From: an uncultured Gemmiger sp.
GTDB taxonomy: Bacteria; Bacillota; Clostridia; Oscillospirales; Ruminococcaceae
Assembly (NCBI GenBank): GCA_944386495.1
Contig: CALXBE010000005.1
Span: forward strand, 49,389-113,388
Length of the DNA: 64,000 bases
Direction of reading: 5' to 3'
The translations under genes were made by a program, and so were the position numbers. The notes below the pieces were generated by a model, which was not told the origin of the DNA, searched no databases, and was given only the letters and a program-made list of their open reading frames with translations. Position 1 is the stretch's first letter. Each line of letters begins with the position of its first letter. Positions 36,121-43,909 of the stretch are shown here, piece after piece.

Positions 36121-37857
36121 TTATACATATCTTTGGGTGGCCACATCAATGACTCCCCGGGTGGTGAGCCGAAGGGTGGGAATCACCGGCAGAGCCATAA
36201 AGCTCAGGGTCATGAAGGGGTCGATTCCCCGGTTTACCCCCAGGGCGAAGGCCGCTTCCTTGGCCCGTTCCAGCAGAGTATTTACCTCGACCAGGTCCTG
36301 GTTGGTCATCAGGCCCGCAATGGGCAGGGCCAGCTGGGCCACCGGCTTGCCCTTGGACCAGACCACAATGCCGCCCCGGTTTTCCACCACCTGGTTGACG
36401 GCCCGGGCCATCTCCTCCTCACTGGTGCCCACCACAATAATGTTGTGGCTGTCATGGGAAATGCTGGTGGCAACGGCACCCTCCCGGAGCCCGTAGCCCT
36501 GGATGTACCCCATTCCGATGTGATGGGTGTTCTTGTGCCGCTCCACCACTGCGATTTTCAGAATGTCCTTCTCAACATCAATGGCCTGGGCATAGCCCAA
36601 ATCCCGGGAAAGAATTTCGCCGGGAATCAGCCCGATCAGTCCCCGGGGCCGCTGGTCGGTCAGGTCCTCCGGGGTGAGGGAAGAGAGGCGGAAGGTGTCG
36701 GCGGCCAGAGCCTCCAGACGGGGCTCAATGGCCGGGTCGGGAAAGGCCTTCATCTGGCCGTCCTCATACCAGACCTGTCCTTCCTTGGCCACCATCAGGA
36801 CCTGGAAGTTCTCGAAGTTGTCTACCGCCACAAAATCCGCCAGATAGCCGGGAGCAATGGCGCCCCGGTTGTTCAGCAGAAAATACCGGGCGGCGTAATG
36901 GCTGGCCGCCTTTACCGCCACAATGGGGTCCACTCCCTGCTGGATGGCCCGGCGGACCATGTAGTCAATGTGCCCCCGCTCCAGCAGGTCGCTGGGATGT
37001 TTGTCGTCGCAGGCGAACATGCACCGTTCCTGATACCTGGTGGTGAGCAGGGGAAGAAGGGCATCCAGATTCTGGGCGGCAGTGCCCTCCCGAATCATAA
37101 TGAATTGGCCCAGCCGCAGCTTGTTCAGGGCATCTTCCAGGGAGTAGCACTCGTGGTCGGAGTAAACCCCGGCGGCTACATAGGCGTTCAGGTCCTTCCC
37201 CGCAAGGCCGGGGGCGTGACCGTCGATTTTCTTGTGGTGAGCCTGGGCGGCTACGATTTTTTCCAGGGCAGTCCGGTCACCTCCCGCAACCCCCACAAAG
37301 TTCATCATTTCCGCCAGCCCCAGCACCCGGGGATGGTCGTAGAAGGAGTCAATGGCCCGGTAGTCCAGCACCGCCCCGCTCTCATCCATGGGGGTGGCAG
37401 GGACGCAGGAGGGAAGCATAAAGAATACATCCAGAGGCAGATCCTGGGTGGCCTGGAGCATATAGTCGATGCCCTCGTTTCCCATTACATTGGCAATTTC
37501 GTGAGGGTCAGTGATGACGGTGGTGGTGCCGTGGGGGACCACTGCCCGGGCAAACTGGGCGGGGGAGACCAGGGCGCTTTCCAGGTGTACATGGGCGTCA
37601 ATAAAGCCGGGAAGAAGGATTTTACCGGTCATGTCCAGCTGGGTCAGACCCTCATAGTGGTCCGAGATACCCGCAAACAGTCCCTGGGTGATGGCAATGT
37701 CTCCGGTGGCAAGTTCATTGGAAAACACATTCACATAGGTACAGTTTTTCAGAACCAGATCAGCAGGCCGGCGCCCGGCGGCCACCTCCACCACCTGCCG
37801 CTTGATTTCCAGGCGGCGGCTGATTTTTCCGGTGTAGCTCTCCTGATAATTGGCCAT
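36121..37857 (-). CDS. ade: Adenine deaminase
   Basis: Ade deaminates adenine to hypoxanthine in purine salvage. The 578-residue amidohydrolase has the metal motif GFIDAHVHLESALVSPAQFA, HGTTTVITDPHEIANV, DGHAPGLAGKDLNAY, FACDDKHPSDLL and a C-terminal SHDSHNIIVVGTSEEEMARAVN, all typical of bacterial adenine deaminases. The start is ATG 37857 (MANYQES) with GAGGTGAT upstream; a 3-residue upstream extension is in frame. A small TACCC-GTTA-GGGTA palindrome (37883-37896) lies in the promoter region and might be an operator. Confidence 0.95.
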   Translation of the reverse strand: MANYQESYTGKISRRLEIKRQVVEVAAGRRPADLVLKNCTYVNVFSNELATGDIAITQGLFAGISDHYEGLTQLDMTGKILLPGFIDAHVHLESALVSPAQFARAVVPHGTTTVITDPHEIANVMGNEGIDYMLQATQDLPLDVFFMLPSCVPATPMDESGAVLDYRAIDSFYDHPRVLGLAEMMNFVGVAGGDRTALEKIVAAQAHHKKIDGHAPGLAGKDLNAYVAAGVYSDHECYSLEDALNKLRLGQFIMIREGTAAQNLDALLPLLTTRYQERCMFACDDKHPSDLLERGHIDYMVRRAIQQGVDPIVAVKAASHYAARYFLLNNRGAIAPGYLADFVAVDNFENFQVLMVAKEGQVWYEDGQMKAFPDPAIEPRLEALAADTFRLSSLTPEDLTDQRPRGLIGLIPGEILSRDLGYAQAIDVEKDILKIAVVERHKNTHHIGMGYIQGYGLREGAVATSISHDSHNIIVVGTSEEEMARAVNQVVENRGGIVVWSKGKPVAQLALPIAGLMTNQDLVEVNTLLERAKEAAFALGVNRGIDPFMTLSFMALPVIPTLRLTTRGVIDVATQRYV

Positions 37858-37936
37858 TAGAATCACCTCGCAATCATTCTGTTACCCGTTAGGGTAGCAC
37901 AACCAAAATCAAAAGTAAACCCTTTTTCCAAAAGCG

Positions 37937-37965
37937 TTGAAAAGCCGGGGAAAGGGACATATAAT
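37937..37965 (+). promoter_or_regulatory. Promoter of the unknown gene at 38000
   Basis: TTGAAA (37937-37942), a 17-base spacer and TATAAT (37960-37965). Confidence 0.75.
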
Positions 37966-37999
37966 AAGGGTAAAATCACCCGGGGACAGGAGGAGACCC

Positions 38000-38656
38000 A
38001 TGGCTTACGAAAAACTGCTCAACGAGATCTATGCGGCCCTTTCCCTGGAATATGTCTGGCCGGAATACCGCCCTGCCTTCCGGAAAAGCGAGTCCCCCGA
38101 CTGGGTCAACCCGGCCATGGAATTGGGGCTGGAGGTAAGCCAGGCCCTTATGCCGGAGGACGGCCAGACCGAGAGCTTTATTGAACAGTACCTGGGCAAA
38201 CCCCGGGAAGAAATTCCCCTGGCCGCCCTGGAACGGTACAAGGGCCGGCTTCATTTCTATAACGGTCGGTTCTGGGCCATCCTCCCAGGAGAAAATGAAA
38301 AGTACACCGACTTTGAAAAGGCGACCTTCCGGTTTGAGAAAAAGCTGGAAAAGCTGAACACCAACTACCAGAAAATGAAGTACAATGGGCTTTACCTCTT
38401 TGTCCACCCGGCAGGGGAGCAAGGCCCTGATATGGCCGGACTGTTCCACTGGATGAAGGACCGACAGAGCCGGGAAAAGGTCCGGTTTGACTGGGTGTTC
38501 CTTCTCTGCCGCAACCGGCTTACTGTCCTGGATTTCCAAAAGGACAGGATGGAAGCCTACCGGATCTCCGCCCGGGGAGAGAACTTTCTCACCCATGAGG
38601 CGGAACGAATCCGGGAGGTGGGAATCTGGAAAGACGGGGTCCCTTTCCGGGACTGA
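38000..38656 (+). CDS. Hypothetical protein with a possible PD-(D/E)xK-like motif
   Basis: I do not recognise this 218-residue soluble protein. Around residues 31-49 it reads ESPDW...GLEVSQA. This spacing of Asp34 and Glu45 resembles the core of restriction-nuclease-fold (PD-(D/E)xK) proteins that carry a PDF...GIEVT pattern, although the Lys is replaced. The middle is rich in Lys, Tyr and Phe (FEKKLEKLNTNYQKMKYNGLYLFV), and a late WVFLLCRNRLTVLDF strand follows. ATG 38000 has AGGAGG upstream. It is monocistronic, with its own promoter, convergent with the esterase gene. A nuclease role is speculation. Confidence 0.7.
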   Translation: MAYEKLLNEIYAALSLEYVWPEYRPAFRKSESPDWVNPAMELGLEVSQALMPEDGQTESFIEQYLGKPREEIPLAALERYKGRLHFYNGRFWAILPGENEKYTDFEKATFRFEKKLEKLNTNYQKMKYNGLYLFVHPAGEQGPDMAGLFHWMKDRQSREKVRFDWVFLLCRNRLTVLDFQKDRMEAYRISARGENFLTHEAERIREVGIWKDGVPFRD

Positions 38657-38662
38657 CCGGGG

Positions 38663-39430
38663 TCATTCTCCGGCCATGACCCGGGCCGCCTGCCGCCCTG
38701 CCTGGTCGTAGGCGGGCTGATGGTAGTGGAACTGGTCCTTCATTAGGTCAAGGCTGTCCGCAAAGGTAGCGGCCAGGACCAGGCCGGGCTCCTCCCGGCA
38801 AAGTTCCTCCTGGGCCTGACGAATCAGGGCATACCGCTCTTCCAGCTGGGCCCCGGTGAGACCGTCCCGCCCCTGAGGATAGACGGGATAATTGAAGTGG
38901 CCGATTTGAATGAGGCCGCACCGCTGAATGCCTGCGGCCCGGAACCGCTCCCAGAGGACCAGGAAGTTCTTCTTGTATTCCTGAACGGTAAGGCCCTTGT
39001 CCCCGTCGGTCTCCCCCTGACACCAGAGCATGTAGATGCGGGCAGGTTCCCCCTGGTTGGCCCGGAGCCAGGCCAGGGCATCCTGAAACCGGGTCAGGGC
39101 GTCCTTGGCCAGATAATCCAGCCACTGGCCGGTGGAGGTGCCTCCTTCGGAAGCAGAGACCCCCACCACCGAACGGCCGGTGAGGGCATAATATTCCGCT
39201 ACAAAGGCCGAGACAAGACTGCCGGTTTTCTTGGCGCCGTCATCCAGTCCGCCGGGACGGTTTTCCTTTTCCCCGAAAGGCTCTTCCAGAGGAAACAGCT
39301 GACCCGGGGCAGTGACGGCCCGGTATTCCCAGCCGCTTTCCGGAGGGCAGAGAGGAGCCAGTGAGGCATCTCCCCGCCCTGCCATGTTGGACTGGCCTGC
39401 AAACAAAATCAAATCATAGGGATGTTTCAT
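38663..39430 (-). CDS. Sialate O-acetylesterase-like (SASA, CE6-type) SGNH esterase
   Basis: The 255-residue product begins MKHPYDLILFAGQSNMAGRG, where GQSNM carries the nucleophilic Ser of the SASA/CE6 esterase group. Later come VVGVSASEGGTSTGQWL, MLWCQGETDGD with the block III residues and a C-terminal DQFHYHQPAYDQAG that should provide the catalytic His. These enzymes remove acetyl groups from sialic acid or plant polysaccharide. No signal peptide is seen, so it should be cytoplasmic. CAGGAG precedes ATG 39430; the frame is open much further upstream without homology. Confidence 0.88.
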   Translation of the reverse strand: MKHPYDLILFAGQSNMAGRGDASLAPLCPPESGWEYRAVTAPGQLFPLEEPFGEKENRPGGLDDGAKKTGSLVSAFVAEYYALTGRSVVGVSASEGGTSTGQWLDYLAKDALTRFQDALAWLRANQGEPARIYMLWCQGETDGDKGLTVQEYKKNFLVLWERFRAAGIQRCGLIQIGHFNYPVYPQGRDGLTGAQLEERYALIRQAQEELCREEPGLVLAATFADSLDLMKDQFHYHQPAYDQAGRQAARVMAGE

Positions 39431-39517
39431 GGTAAACTCCTGTAAAAATACTTTTCCCAAGTATACCACCGCTGGGGCAGGAATGGTATCCCGCACCCGG
39501 AAAAAGGAGGAGAAAAG

Positions 39518-39913
39518 ATGGACTTGGAAGCCCTGAGCATGGACGAGCTGTTCTTTTTTGACCAGAAACGGGAGGCCCTGCCCCTTTACTTGGCTCTCCG
39601 GGACAGGATGGAAAAGGCCGGGATTCCCGGAACATTCCAGGCCAAAAAAACTCAGATATCCTTTATCAACCGTCACCTGTTCGGGGCGGCCTCCTTTCTG
39701 CCGGTGCTGAAAGCAAAAGACCGGCCGGGGCCTTTTCTTACGGTCACTTTCGGGCTGGACCATCGGCTGGATTCTCCCCGGATTCACGGGGTGGTGGAGG
39801 CTTATCCCAACCGCTGGACCCATCATATTGTCATCGGAAAAGAGGAAGAACTGGACCGGGAACTGATGGACTGGCTGATGGAAGCCTCCCTTTTTGCGGC
39901 TGGCAAACGGTGA
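39518..39913 (+). CDS. DUF5655 domain-containing protein
   Basis: The 131-residue soluble protein matches the DUF5655 pattern: a KTQISFINRHLFGAAS segment, FLTVTFGLDHRLDSPRI, PNRWTHHIVI, and an acidic C-terminal ELDRELMDWLMEAS. The function is unknown; related domains bind or modify small ligands or peptides. AAAGGAGGAG precedes the ATG. It leads a short pair with the next gene. Confidence 0.72.
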   Translation: MDLEALSMDELFFFDQKREALPLYLALRDRMEKAGIPGTFQAKKTQISFINRHLFGAASFLPVLKAKDRPGPFLTVTFGLDHRLDSPRIHGVVEAYPNRWTHHIVIGKEEELDRELMDWLMEASLFAAGKR

Positions 39914-39944
39914 AAAGCCGGACTGAGATAAAAAGGAGAAAACA

Positions 39945-40385
39945 GTGAAAACATCCTGGAAAAAGCGGGTGGGGCAGCTTCTTTTGGAGATTGCCCTGAC
40001 CACCCTGATACTGGTGGGAATCAAAATTTTTATGGAGGGAATGTACCTGCTGGGGGTCCCTCAGCAGGAGGAGGTGACCCGGGTCACCCTGTCTTACCCT
40101 CAGCGTACCCAGGAAATAAAGGAGGTGGAGGACCCGGAAGAAATTCTTCTGGCGGTCCAGCTTACCGCTTTCTTGAAGTACAGGCCCCTGGCTGGGGCAG
40201 ACCTGGCAGACCAGCCTTTAGTGACCATCACCTATTACACCGCAGAAGGAAAGGAAATCACCCTTTCCGCCAGTGAAGATACCGTCTGGTGGAAGGGAAG
40301 GGCCCATCCCCTGAAACATCCAGGGAACTTTATCAAGATGACGGAGGGGATCTTCTTTCTGCCCGAAGTACAGGCGGAAGCCTGA
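39945..40385 (+). CDS. Hypothetical membrane-anchored protein
   Basis: This 146-residue protein is not recognised. It has a Lys/Arg-rich start, one transmembrane helix at about residues 13-33 (LLLEIALTTLILVGIKIFM) and an extracytoplasmic domain rich in beta-strand-like runs (DLADQPLVTITYYTAEGKEITL). The start is GTG 39945, with AAAGGAG upstream. It lies 31 bases after the DUF5655 gene. Confidence 0.65.
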   Translation: MKTSWKKRVGQLLLEIALTTLILVGIKIFMEGMYLLGVPQQEEVTRVTLSYPQRTQEIKEVEDPEEILLAVQLTAFLKYRPLAGADLADQPLVTITYYTAEGKEITLSASEDTVWWKGRAHPLKHPGNFIKMTEGIFFLPEVQAEA

Positions 40386-40401
40386 TAAAGTAAATCCATT
40401 T

Positions 40402-40443
40402 AAAAAGACTGCCCCCGCTTCGGATATTCCGGAGCGGGGGCAG
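40402..40443 (-). terminator. Terminator of the bil-like operon
   Basis: Arms CTGCCCCCGCTTCGG (40409-40423) and CCGGAGCGGGGGCAG (40429-40443) form a long hairpin with one wobble. On the minus strand it is followed by a T-run (plus-strand AAAAA at 40402-40406), so it ends the flavodoxin-containing operon. On the plus strand no T-run follows. Confidence 0.85.
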
Positions 40444-40463
40444 AAGCGTAAGGAAAATCCTTT

Positions 40464-40955
40464 TCAGGATAGCGTAGAGGAGAGGGCGGCTTTCAGCCGG
40501 GCCAGGTCCCCCTCATCCGGGTGGGAGAGGGCCTGGTCAAAGTTTTCCAGCATGGCGGTCCGCCGGGGACTGTCCTCCATGACCTGATACCGGTCACGGA
40601 CAGCCTGGGGCATTTTCCCCTGGCACATATACTGCCCGGCCAGCTTGACCTGAGAGGGCAGCAGGGCAGAGACCCGGCCCAGGATCTGGTCAAAGTAGGC
40701 GGGAGAACCGCCGAACCCGGCGGTGCCGAACAGGAACACCTGCTGGCCGGTGAGGGTTTTCAGGAAATCAGCCACGGACTCATCGCAGCTGCCTTTGTCA
40801 GTCCAGAATCCTACATAAAGGGTCTGGGCTTCCAGAGCCTTGGGGTCGGGCTGACCAAAATAAATGCACTCTTCCGGGGGCAGAGCCTCCCGAATGGTCT
40901 GAGCCAGCAGGGCAGTGTTGCCGGTGCGGCTGGAAAAAACAATGGCGTAGCTCAT
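40464..40955 (-). CDS. bilS: Flavodoxin family protein, BilS-like
   Basis: The 163-residue protein starts MSYAIVFSSRTGNTALLAQ, where SSRTGNT is the FMN phosphate loop of flavodoxins. It also has TLYVGFWTDKGSCDE, VFLFGTAGFGGSPAYFDQIL and a C-terminal helical tail with MCQGKMPQAVRDRYQ. It overlaps the reductase gene by 4 bases, so the two are coupled. In the bilirubin reductase operon of gut bacteria a flavodoxin of this kind (BilS) accompanies BilR and probably helps supply electrons. The symbol is assigned mainly by operon context. Confidence 0.78.
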   Translation of the reverse strand: MSYAIVFSSRTGNTALLAQTIREALPPEECIYFGQPDPKALEAQTLYVGFWTDKGSCDESVADFLKTLTGQQVFLFGTAGFGGSPAYFDQILGRVSALLPSQVKLAGQYMCQGKMPQAVRDRYQVMEDSPRRTAMLENFDQALSHPDEGDLARLKAALSSTLS

Positions 40956-42064
40956 AGGAATTCCTCCTTTTCAAAGATGCAGCGGGCGCCCTGGTGGGAC
41001 ATCATTCCCTTGAGGCATTGGTTGCACCGCCGGCAGAAATTTATACCCCTGACCTGACCGGAAAAGGCCTTCCGGGGCCAGGCTGGGTCAGCCAGAAGTG
41101 CCCGGCTGAGGGCGGCACAGTCTATCCGCCTCTGGGCCAGCTGCTCTTCCACAAAATCAGGATGGGTCAGTCCGCCTACCCCGCAGATGGGGAGCCGGGT
41201 CAGGGAACGGACCTGGTCGCAGAACTTGAGGAAACAGCCCTCCTCCCCAAAATCCGGGTGGTTCTTGGGCGGGATGGTGTCGGACAATTTCCCGTGGTCG
41301 GCCAGGGTCACATGAAAACTGGTGACACCGGCTTTTTCCAGCAGGGGAACAAAGACGGAAAGCTCCGATTCAGGGACCCCGGCTTTCCCGTAGTGGGGGT
41401 CTTCCTGAATCACTGCCAGCTTGTAATCAATGGGTATCTGGGGAAGGGCTTCCCGGATGGCGGACACGGCCTCCACTCCAAACCGGGCCCGATTCCGGGC
41501 GCTTCCCCCGTACTGGTCGGTGCGGCGGTTGAAGTAGGGGGAACTGAAACTGCCGCACATCCGGTCCCCGTGGACCTGGACCATGTCAAACCCGGCCTGG
41601 ACAGCCAGCTGGGCCGCCTGACCGAAAGCCTGGGTGATTTGGGAGACCCTTTGGGCGGAAAGGCCGGTAATGTAGGGGCCCACCTCCTGATTCAGAAGTT
41701 CCCGCAGCTGGTCGTGGGAAATCTTTTTGGTCAGCACTCCGGGAAGATATTTCACCATCCCTTTGATATTGGAATCGGACTGGTGAAGCTGGGCGCAGAG
41801 AAGGCACCCTTCCTGGTGGACTGCCTGGGCCAAAGCCTGGTAAAAGGCAAATCCCTTTTTGGTGTAAAGGGAAGGCCCGAATTTCTGGGGCAGCACCGGC
41901 ACATCGCCCAGGATGATCATGGAGCAGCCCCCGGCGGCAACCTGCCGCAGTTTCTCAATAAGGGCCTGCCCGGAAAGTCCCAGGGTGGTGGGGGCAAAGA
42001 TGATTCGGTTTTTTAAGGTGATTCCCCCATAGTTGACGGGGGTGTTCAGGGATTGGCAGATGAT
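40952..42064 (-). CDS. bilR: Candidate bilirubin reductase BilR (short old-yellow-enzyme type)
   Basis: The ~370-residue flavoprotein has an OYE TIM barrel: TPVNYGGITLKNRIIFAPTT at the N-terminus, VQVHGDRMCGSFSSPYFNRR, then YGGSARNRARFG, and a C-terminal GVGGLTHPDFVEEQL. The usual HGYL of OYEs is replaced by HGDR; an Asp-Arg pair here is, as I recall, the diagnostic of BilR. A CRRC-x2-C cluster plus a later Cys suggests Fe-S binding. The second FAD/NADPH domain of 2,4-dienoyl-CoA reductases is absent. No ATG, GTG or TTG exists in frame from 42127 down to 41920. The start given is ATC 42064, 6 bases after AGAGGG. Starting at ATG 41920 would lose the first barrel strand. Confidence 0.8.
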   Translation of the reverse strand: MICQSLNTPVNYGGITLKNRIIFAPTTLGLSGQALIEKLRQVAAGGCSMIILGDVPVLPQKFGPSLYTKKGFAFYQALAQAVHQEGCLLCAQLHQSDSNIKGMVKYLPGVLTKKISHDQLRELLNQEVGPYITGLSAQRVSQITQAFGQAAQLAVQAGFDMVQVHGDRMCGSFSSPYFNRRTDQYGGSARNRARFGVEAVSAIREALPQIPIDYKLAVIQEDPHYGKAGVPESELSVFVPLLEKAGVTSFHVTLADHGKLSDTIPPKNHPDFGEEGCFLKFCDQVRSLTRLPICGVGGLTHPDFVEEQLAQRRIDCAALSRALLADPAWPRKAFSGQVRGINFCRRCNQCLKGMMSHQGARCIFEKEEFL

Positions 42065-42471
42065 GTTCCGCCCTCTTTCTTTTGTATTTTTGCCAGAAGG
42101 GCGAAAAGCTGTTCCTGCTCCGGTTGGCTAAGAGCGGAAAGGACTTCCTGGTCCCAGTCGAAAAAGACCTGGTGACTTACCTGAAAGGCTTCCTGGCCCT
42201 TGTCGCTCAGTTCCAGATGAAAGGCCCGGCCCTCTTTGGCCCGGGTGAGGAAGCCATCCTCTACCAGCCGGGTAATGCACCGCTGAGAATACCCCCAGTC
42301 CATCCCCAGGGCAGCGGTAAGCTGGGCCTGGGTGCAGCCGGGGTGCTTCCCTACATAAATCACCGGGAAAAGGGAACCGAAACTCAGCCCCAGCTCCTGG
42401 AGCCTTTCGGAGGTGTAAGCGGTAAACTGGCGGTGAAACCGGGTGGTATAGTAGGCTAAGGTCCCAAACAT
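42046..42471 (-). CDS. bilQ: MarR family regulator, BilQ-like
   Basis: The 141-residue winged-helix protein has the MarR shape: an N-terminal dimer helix, HTH around GCTQAQLTAALGMDWGYSQRCITRLVEDGFLTR, the wing KEGRAFHLELSDKG and a C-terminal dimer helix (LSQPEQEQLFALLAKIQKK). It is first in the operon and its end overlaps the reductase start region. Two palindromes in its promoter are probable autoregulatory sites. The ligand is not known; bilirubin or a tetrapyrrole is a reasonable guess. In described bil operons a MarR-type gene, bilQ, occupies this place. Confidence 0.85.
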   Translation of the reverse strand: MFGTLAYYTTRFHRQFTAYTSERLQELGLSFGSLFPVIYVGKHPGCTQAQLTAALGMDWGYSQRCITRLVEDGFLTRAKEGRAFHLELSDKGQEAFQVSHQVFFDWDQEVLSALSQPEQEQLFALLAKIQKKEGGTSSANP

Positions 42472-42488
42472 GGATCTTCACTCCTTTT

Positions 42489-42533
42489 ACTTGACTAGGT
42501 CAAGTATACTCCAAAATCTTGACGAAGTCAAGT
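42489..42533 (-). promoter_or_regulatory. bil operon promoter with two MarR-type operators
   Basis: On the minus strand, TTGACT (42531-42526), a 17-base spacer and TATACT (42508-42503) form a good promoter. Two 17-base palindromes overlap it: ACTTGAC-N3-GTCAAGT at 42489-42505, covering the end of the -10 and the transcription start, and TCTTGAC-N3-GTCAAGT at 42517-42533, covering the -35. Their centres are 28 bases apart. This layout fits direct repression by a MarR dimer at each site. Confidence 0.82.
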
Positions 42534-42571
42534 GTTTTGCCTGCTTTTTTTCGGGAAAACCGGGCGCAGCC

Positions 42572-42601
42572 TTGCAGGAAAATAGGAATCTATGGTATTA
42601 T
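42572..42601 (+). promoter_or_regulatory. Promoter of the AI-2E family permease gene
   Basis: TTGCAG (42572-42577), an 18-base spacer and TATTAT (42596-42601) with a TGG extension. Confidence 0.6.
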
Positions 42602-42669
42602 AACGATAATTGAAATTCCCTGTCTTTTAATGTAACAACCAGGACAGGGCAAAAGGAGTAAAAAAGTAT

Positions 42670-43788
42670 ATGAAGTGGGGAAAGCCTTGGTTATACCTTA
42701 TAGGTGCGGCGGTTCTTGTCCTGATGATCAAGTACAGCGACGCCATCATCCAGGGGGGAAGCTCCCTGATTTCCATTATCACTCCCATGCTGGTGGGCTG
42801 TGCCATCGCCTATGTGCTGAATATTCTGGTGGATAAGGTGGAATCCCTTCCGCCCTTCCGGAATGAGACAAGTCCTCTGTATAAAGGCCGCCGGGCCATC
42901 AGCATCCTTGCATCCCTGGCAGTGCTGATTCTGACTGTGGTACTGCTGGTCCTCATCATTATCCCTCAGCTGGTGGATGCGTTCCGGGTGGTCCTGGCAG
43001 GCATTCCCCCTCTGCTGGAGCAGATTTCCAAGTGGGCGGTGGAGCAGGATATCGCCCTGCCTGAGATTCAGACTTGGCTCAGCGGGGTAAACTGGTCCCA
43101 GATGGCGGAAAAAATCATCAGCTCCTTCACCATGGGAATCGGCAGCCTCTTCAGTTCCACCGTCACCATCCTCAGTGGGTTGGGCAGTGTGCTGGTACGG
43201 ACCGTAGTAGGGTTCATTTTTGCCCTTTACCTGCTGGCCGGAAAGGAAAAGCTGGGCGGCCAGATTCGGATTCTGGCCCGTACTTACCTGAAAGAGAAAA
43301 CCTGCCGGAAGCTCGCTTACCTGTTCCACACTGCCAACGATGTGTTCACCCGGTTTATTGTGGGCCAGTGTACTGAGGCTGTCATCATCGGGGCGCTCTG
43401 CACCCTGGGCATGATCCTCTTCCGGTTCCCCTATGCCACCATGGTGGGTGTCCTGATCGGTGCTACCGCCCTTCTCCCCATTGTGGGTGCTTATCTGGGC
43501 GCGGGAATCGGCGCATTCATGATTTTCACCGTCAATCCTCTCCAGGCTGTGGCTTTCCTGATTTTCATTGTGGTCCTCCAGCAGCTGGAAGGCAACCTGA
43601 TTTATCCCCGGGTGGTGGGCTCCTCCATCGGCCTGCCCGGAATCTGGGTGCTGGCGGCAGTCACCGTGGGCGGCGGCCTGGGGGGAATCGTGGGTATGCT
43701 TCTGGCAGTGCCTGCCACCGCTACCGCATACAAGCTGATTCGGCAGGATGTGATTCGGCGCAAGTCCGGTCAGCAGCCCGAAAATTAA
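42670..43788 (+). CDS. AI-2E family transporter (YdiK/PerM-like permease)
   Basis: The 372-residue protein has about eight hydrophobic helices and a central soluble segment. Family marks are AYVLNILVDKVE in the first part, VGFIFALYLLAGKEKL before the DVFTRFIVGQCTEAVIIG segment, and GSSIGLPGIWVLAAVTVGGGLGGIVGMLLAVPATAT near the end. The family exports autoinducer-2 in E. coli (TqsA) or exchanges ions; the role here is unknown. It is monocistronic with its own promoter and terminator. Confidence 0.9.
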   Translation: MKWGKPWLYLIGAAVLVLMIKYSDAIIQGGSSLISIITPMLVGCAIAYVLNILVDKVESLPPFRNETSPLYKGRRAISILASLAVLILTVVLLVLIIIPQLVDAFRVVLAGIPPLLEQISKWAVEQDIALPEIQTWLSGVNWSQMAEKIISSFTMGIGSLFSSTVTILSGLGSVLVRTVVGFIFALYLLAGKEKLGGQIRILARTYLKEKTCRKLAYLFHTANDVFTRFIVGQCTEAVIIGALCTLGMILFRFPYATMVGVLIGATALLPIVGAYLGAGIGAFMIFTVNPLQAVAFLIFIVVLQQLEGNLIYPRVVGSSIGLPGIWVLAAVTVGGGLGGIVGMLLAVPATATAYKLIRQDVIRRKSGQQPEN

Positions 43789-43801
43789 AGAGTTTCAAGG
43801 C

Positions 43802-43832
43802 AAAAGCCTCCGAGTTTTTCGGAGGCTTTTTT
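43802..43832 (+). terminator. Terminator after the AI-2E permease gene
   Basis: Arms AAAAGCCTCCGA (43802-43813) and TCGGAGGCTTTT (43819-43830), then TT. Confidence 0.9.
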
Positions 43833-43856
43833 CTTATGGGAAAGTGGTTTCTATGC

Positions 43857-43886
43857 TTGCGGAGTATAGGATGGGGGAGATATAAT
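43857..43886 (+). promoter_or_regulatory. Promoter of the LysR gene
   Basis: TTGCGG (43857-43862), an 18-base spacer and TATAAT (43881-43886). Confidence 0.6.
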
Positions 43887-43909
43887 AAAGGCAAAAGGAG
43901 GGATTTTGT

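Noticed and set aside
36133-37860. A 575-codon plus-strand frame opposite ade
   Set aside because: The adenine deaminase motifs on the minus strand are unambiguous.
37858-37936. Possible purine riboswitch upstream of ade
   Set aside because: The leader is short and lacks the conserved three-way junction sequences; only a small palindrome is present.
42046-42130. MarR-reductase fusion made by programmed frameshift
   Set aside because: No convincing slippery sequence in the right phase; a separate start with AGAGGG upstream explains the frame better.
43857-43880. A LysR autoregulatory T-N11-A box over the LysR promoter
   Set aside because: A TAT...ATA pair can be seen but the dyad is too weak to claim.
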